Source: a bacterium
Lineage (GTDB): Bacteria > SZUA-79 > Acidulodesulfobacterales > Acidulodesulfobacteraceae
Assembly: GCA_021800805.1 (NCBI GenBank)
Contig: JAJYYR010000058.1
Location: 1-5,425 of the forward strand
Direction: 5' to 3'
Length of the DNA stretch: 5,425 bases
Shown: positions 5,038 to 5,425 of the stretch, piece by piece
How the letters are laid out: each line of letters starts with the position of its first letter
Position numbering within the stretch: the stretch's first letter is position 1
Position numbers and translations under genes: made by a program
Notes under the pieces: model-generated
Told to the model about the DNA's origin: nothing
Databases searched by the model: none
What the model saw: only the letters and a program-made list of their open reading frames with translations

Positions 5038-5425
5038 ATGAATAGAAATAAAACATTTAAAAATACGTCTGTAACGCTAATCGTCGCTTTCTTTTTTTCT
5101 TTTATACTAATAACGGCGGCGGCAGAAAAAACATCGGCTTTTCAGTCGGGCGCAGCGCCGAGCATGTCGATTAATCAGGCTTTTTTATATGCGTTAAAAT
5201 ATAACAAAATGTTAAAGTTGGAAAAAATCAGGCTAAACGCCGCAGGCTATCAGGAGAACGAAGCTCTGAGCGGCTTTTTTCCAAAAATAGATTTTAACGA
5301 AATTTATATGAACACCGATAATCCGCTGTACGCATTCGGCAGCGTATTAAACCAGAGGATACTTACGAATCAAAACGTTCAATCTTATTTTAGCCCTAAT
5401 TTTTTAAATAATCCGGGGATTATAC
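5038..5425 (+). CDS. TolC-family outer-membrane efflux protein, N-terminal part (cut by window end)
   Basis: Only the first 129 codons are present; the frame is open to the window edge. A signal peptide is clear: basic MNRNKTFK, a hydrophobic core (about 12-26) and a small-residue end at ITAAA (25-29). The mature N terminus has the family start MSINQAFLYALKYNKMLKLEKIRL (43-66), helical sequence leading to SGFFPKIDFNEIY (78-90), and the TDNPLYAFGSVLNQRILTN segment (93-111), seen in TolC proteins of RND-type efflux operons. Such proteins form trimeric outer-membrane channels that join an inner-membrane pump through a periplasmic adaptor. Being behind an ArsR regulator suggests an inducible export system, with adaptor and pump genes expected to the right. 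The ATG at 5038 has no Shine-Dalgarno; the tandem repeat lies directly before it. Confidence 0.9.
   Translation, partial: MNRNKTFKNTSVTLIVAFFFSFILITAAAEKTSAFQSGAAPSMSINQAFLYALKYNKMLKLEKIRLNAAGYQENEALSGFFPKIDFNEIYMNTDNPLYAFGSVLNQRILTNQNVQSYFSPNFLNNPGII

Noticed and set aside
1..5425. CRISPR array, insertion sequence, integrase or phage genes
   Set aside because: No regularly spaced repeats with spacers, transposase or integrase motifs, or terminal inverted repeats were seen. The only tandem repeat has no spacers.

Overview
The window comes from an AT-rich bacterium. A TolC-type outer-membrane protein points to a Gram-negative, the tRNA carries an encoded CCA end, and several sigma70-like promoters are readable. 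A DsrE2-type sulfur-trafficking protein suggests a sulfur-metabolising lineage, perhaps an uncultivated deltaproteobacterium-like group. That assignment is inference from gene content only.

Layout, left to right. Bases 1-62 hold a tRNA-like T-arm fragment on the + strand that does not fold as a whole tRNA. A complete tRNA-Ser(GCU) follows on the minus strand (110-204) with its own promoter. Pyruvate kinase (pyk, minus strand, 311-1774) is transcribed from an extended -10 promoter at 1816-1844. It is divergent from a 302-residue polytopic membrane protein (1899-2807) with a conspicuous N-terminal HGFTPDEH motif, probably a transporter of unknown substrate. That gene converges, across 20 bp, on a membrane-anchored lytic transglycosylase (2828-3643, minus strand, TTG start). 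A 349-bp AT-rich region (3644-3992) separates the transglycosylase from the divergent DsrE2-like gene (3993-4463) and holds promoter signals for both directions.

The DsrE2-like gene ends in a strong intrinsic terminator (14-bp stem). Its U-tract runs directly into a full-consensus promoter (TTGACA-N17-TATAAT) that drives an ArsR-family repressor (4614-4973) and then a TolC-family outer-membrane efflux gene, cut by the window end (5038 onward). The ArsR-tolC pair looks like the start of a self-regulated tripartite efflux operon. A 21-bp tandem repeat sits between the two genes, just ahead of the tolC start.

Most of the window is ordinary. The least explained items are the HGFTPDEH membrane protein, the signal sensed by the cysteine-containing ArsR protein, the tandem repeat before tolC, the 18-nt palindrome before the DsrE2-like gene, and the tRNA fragment at the left edge.
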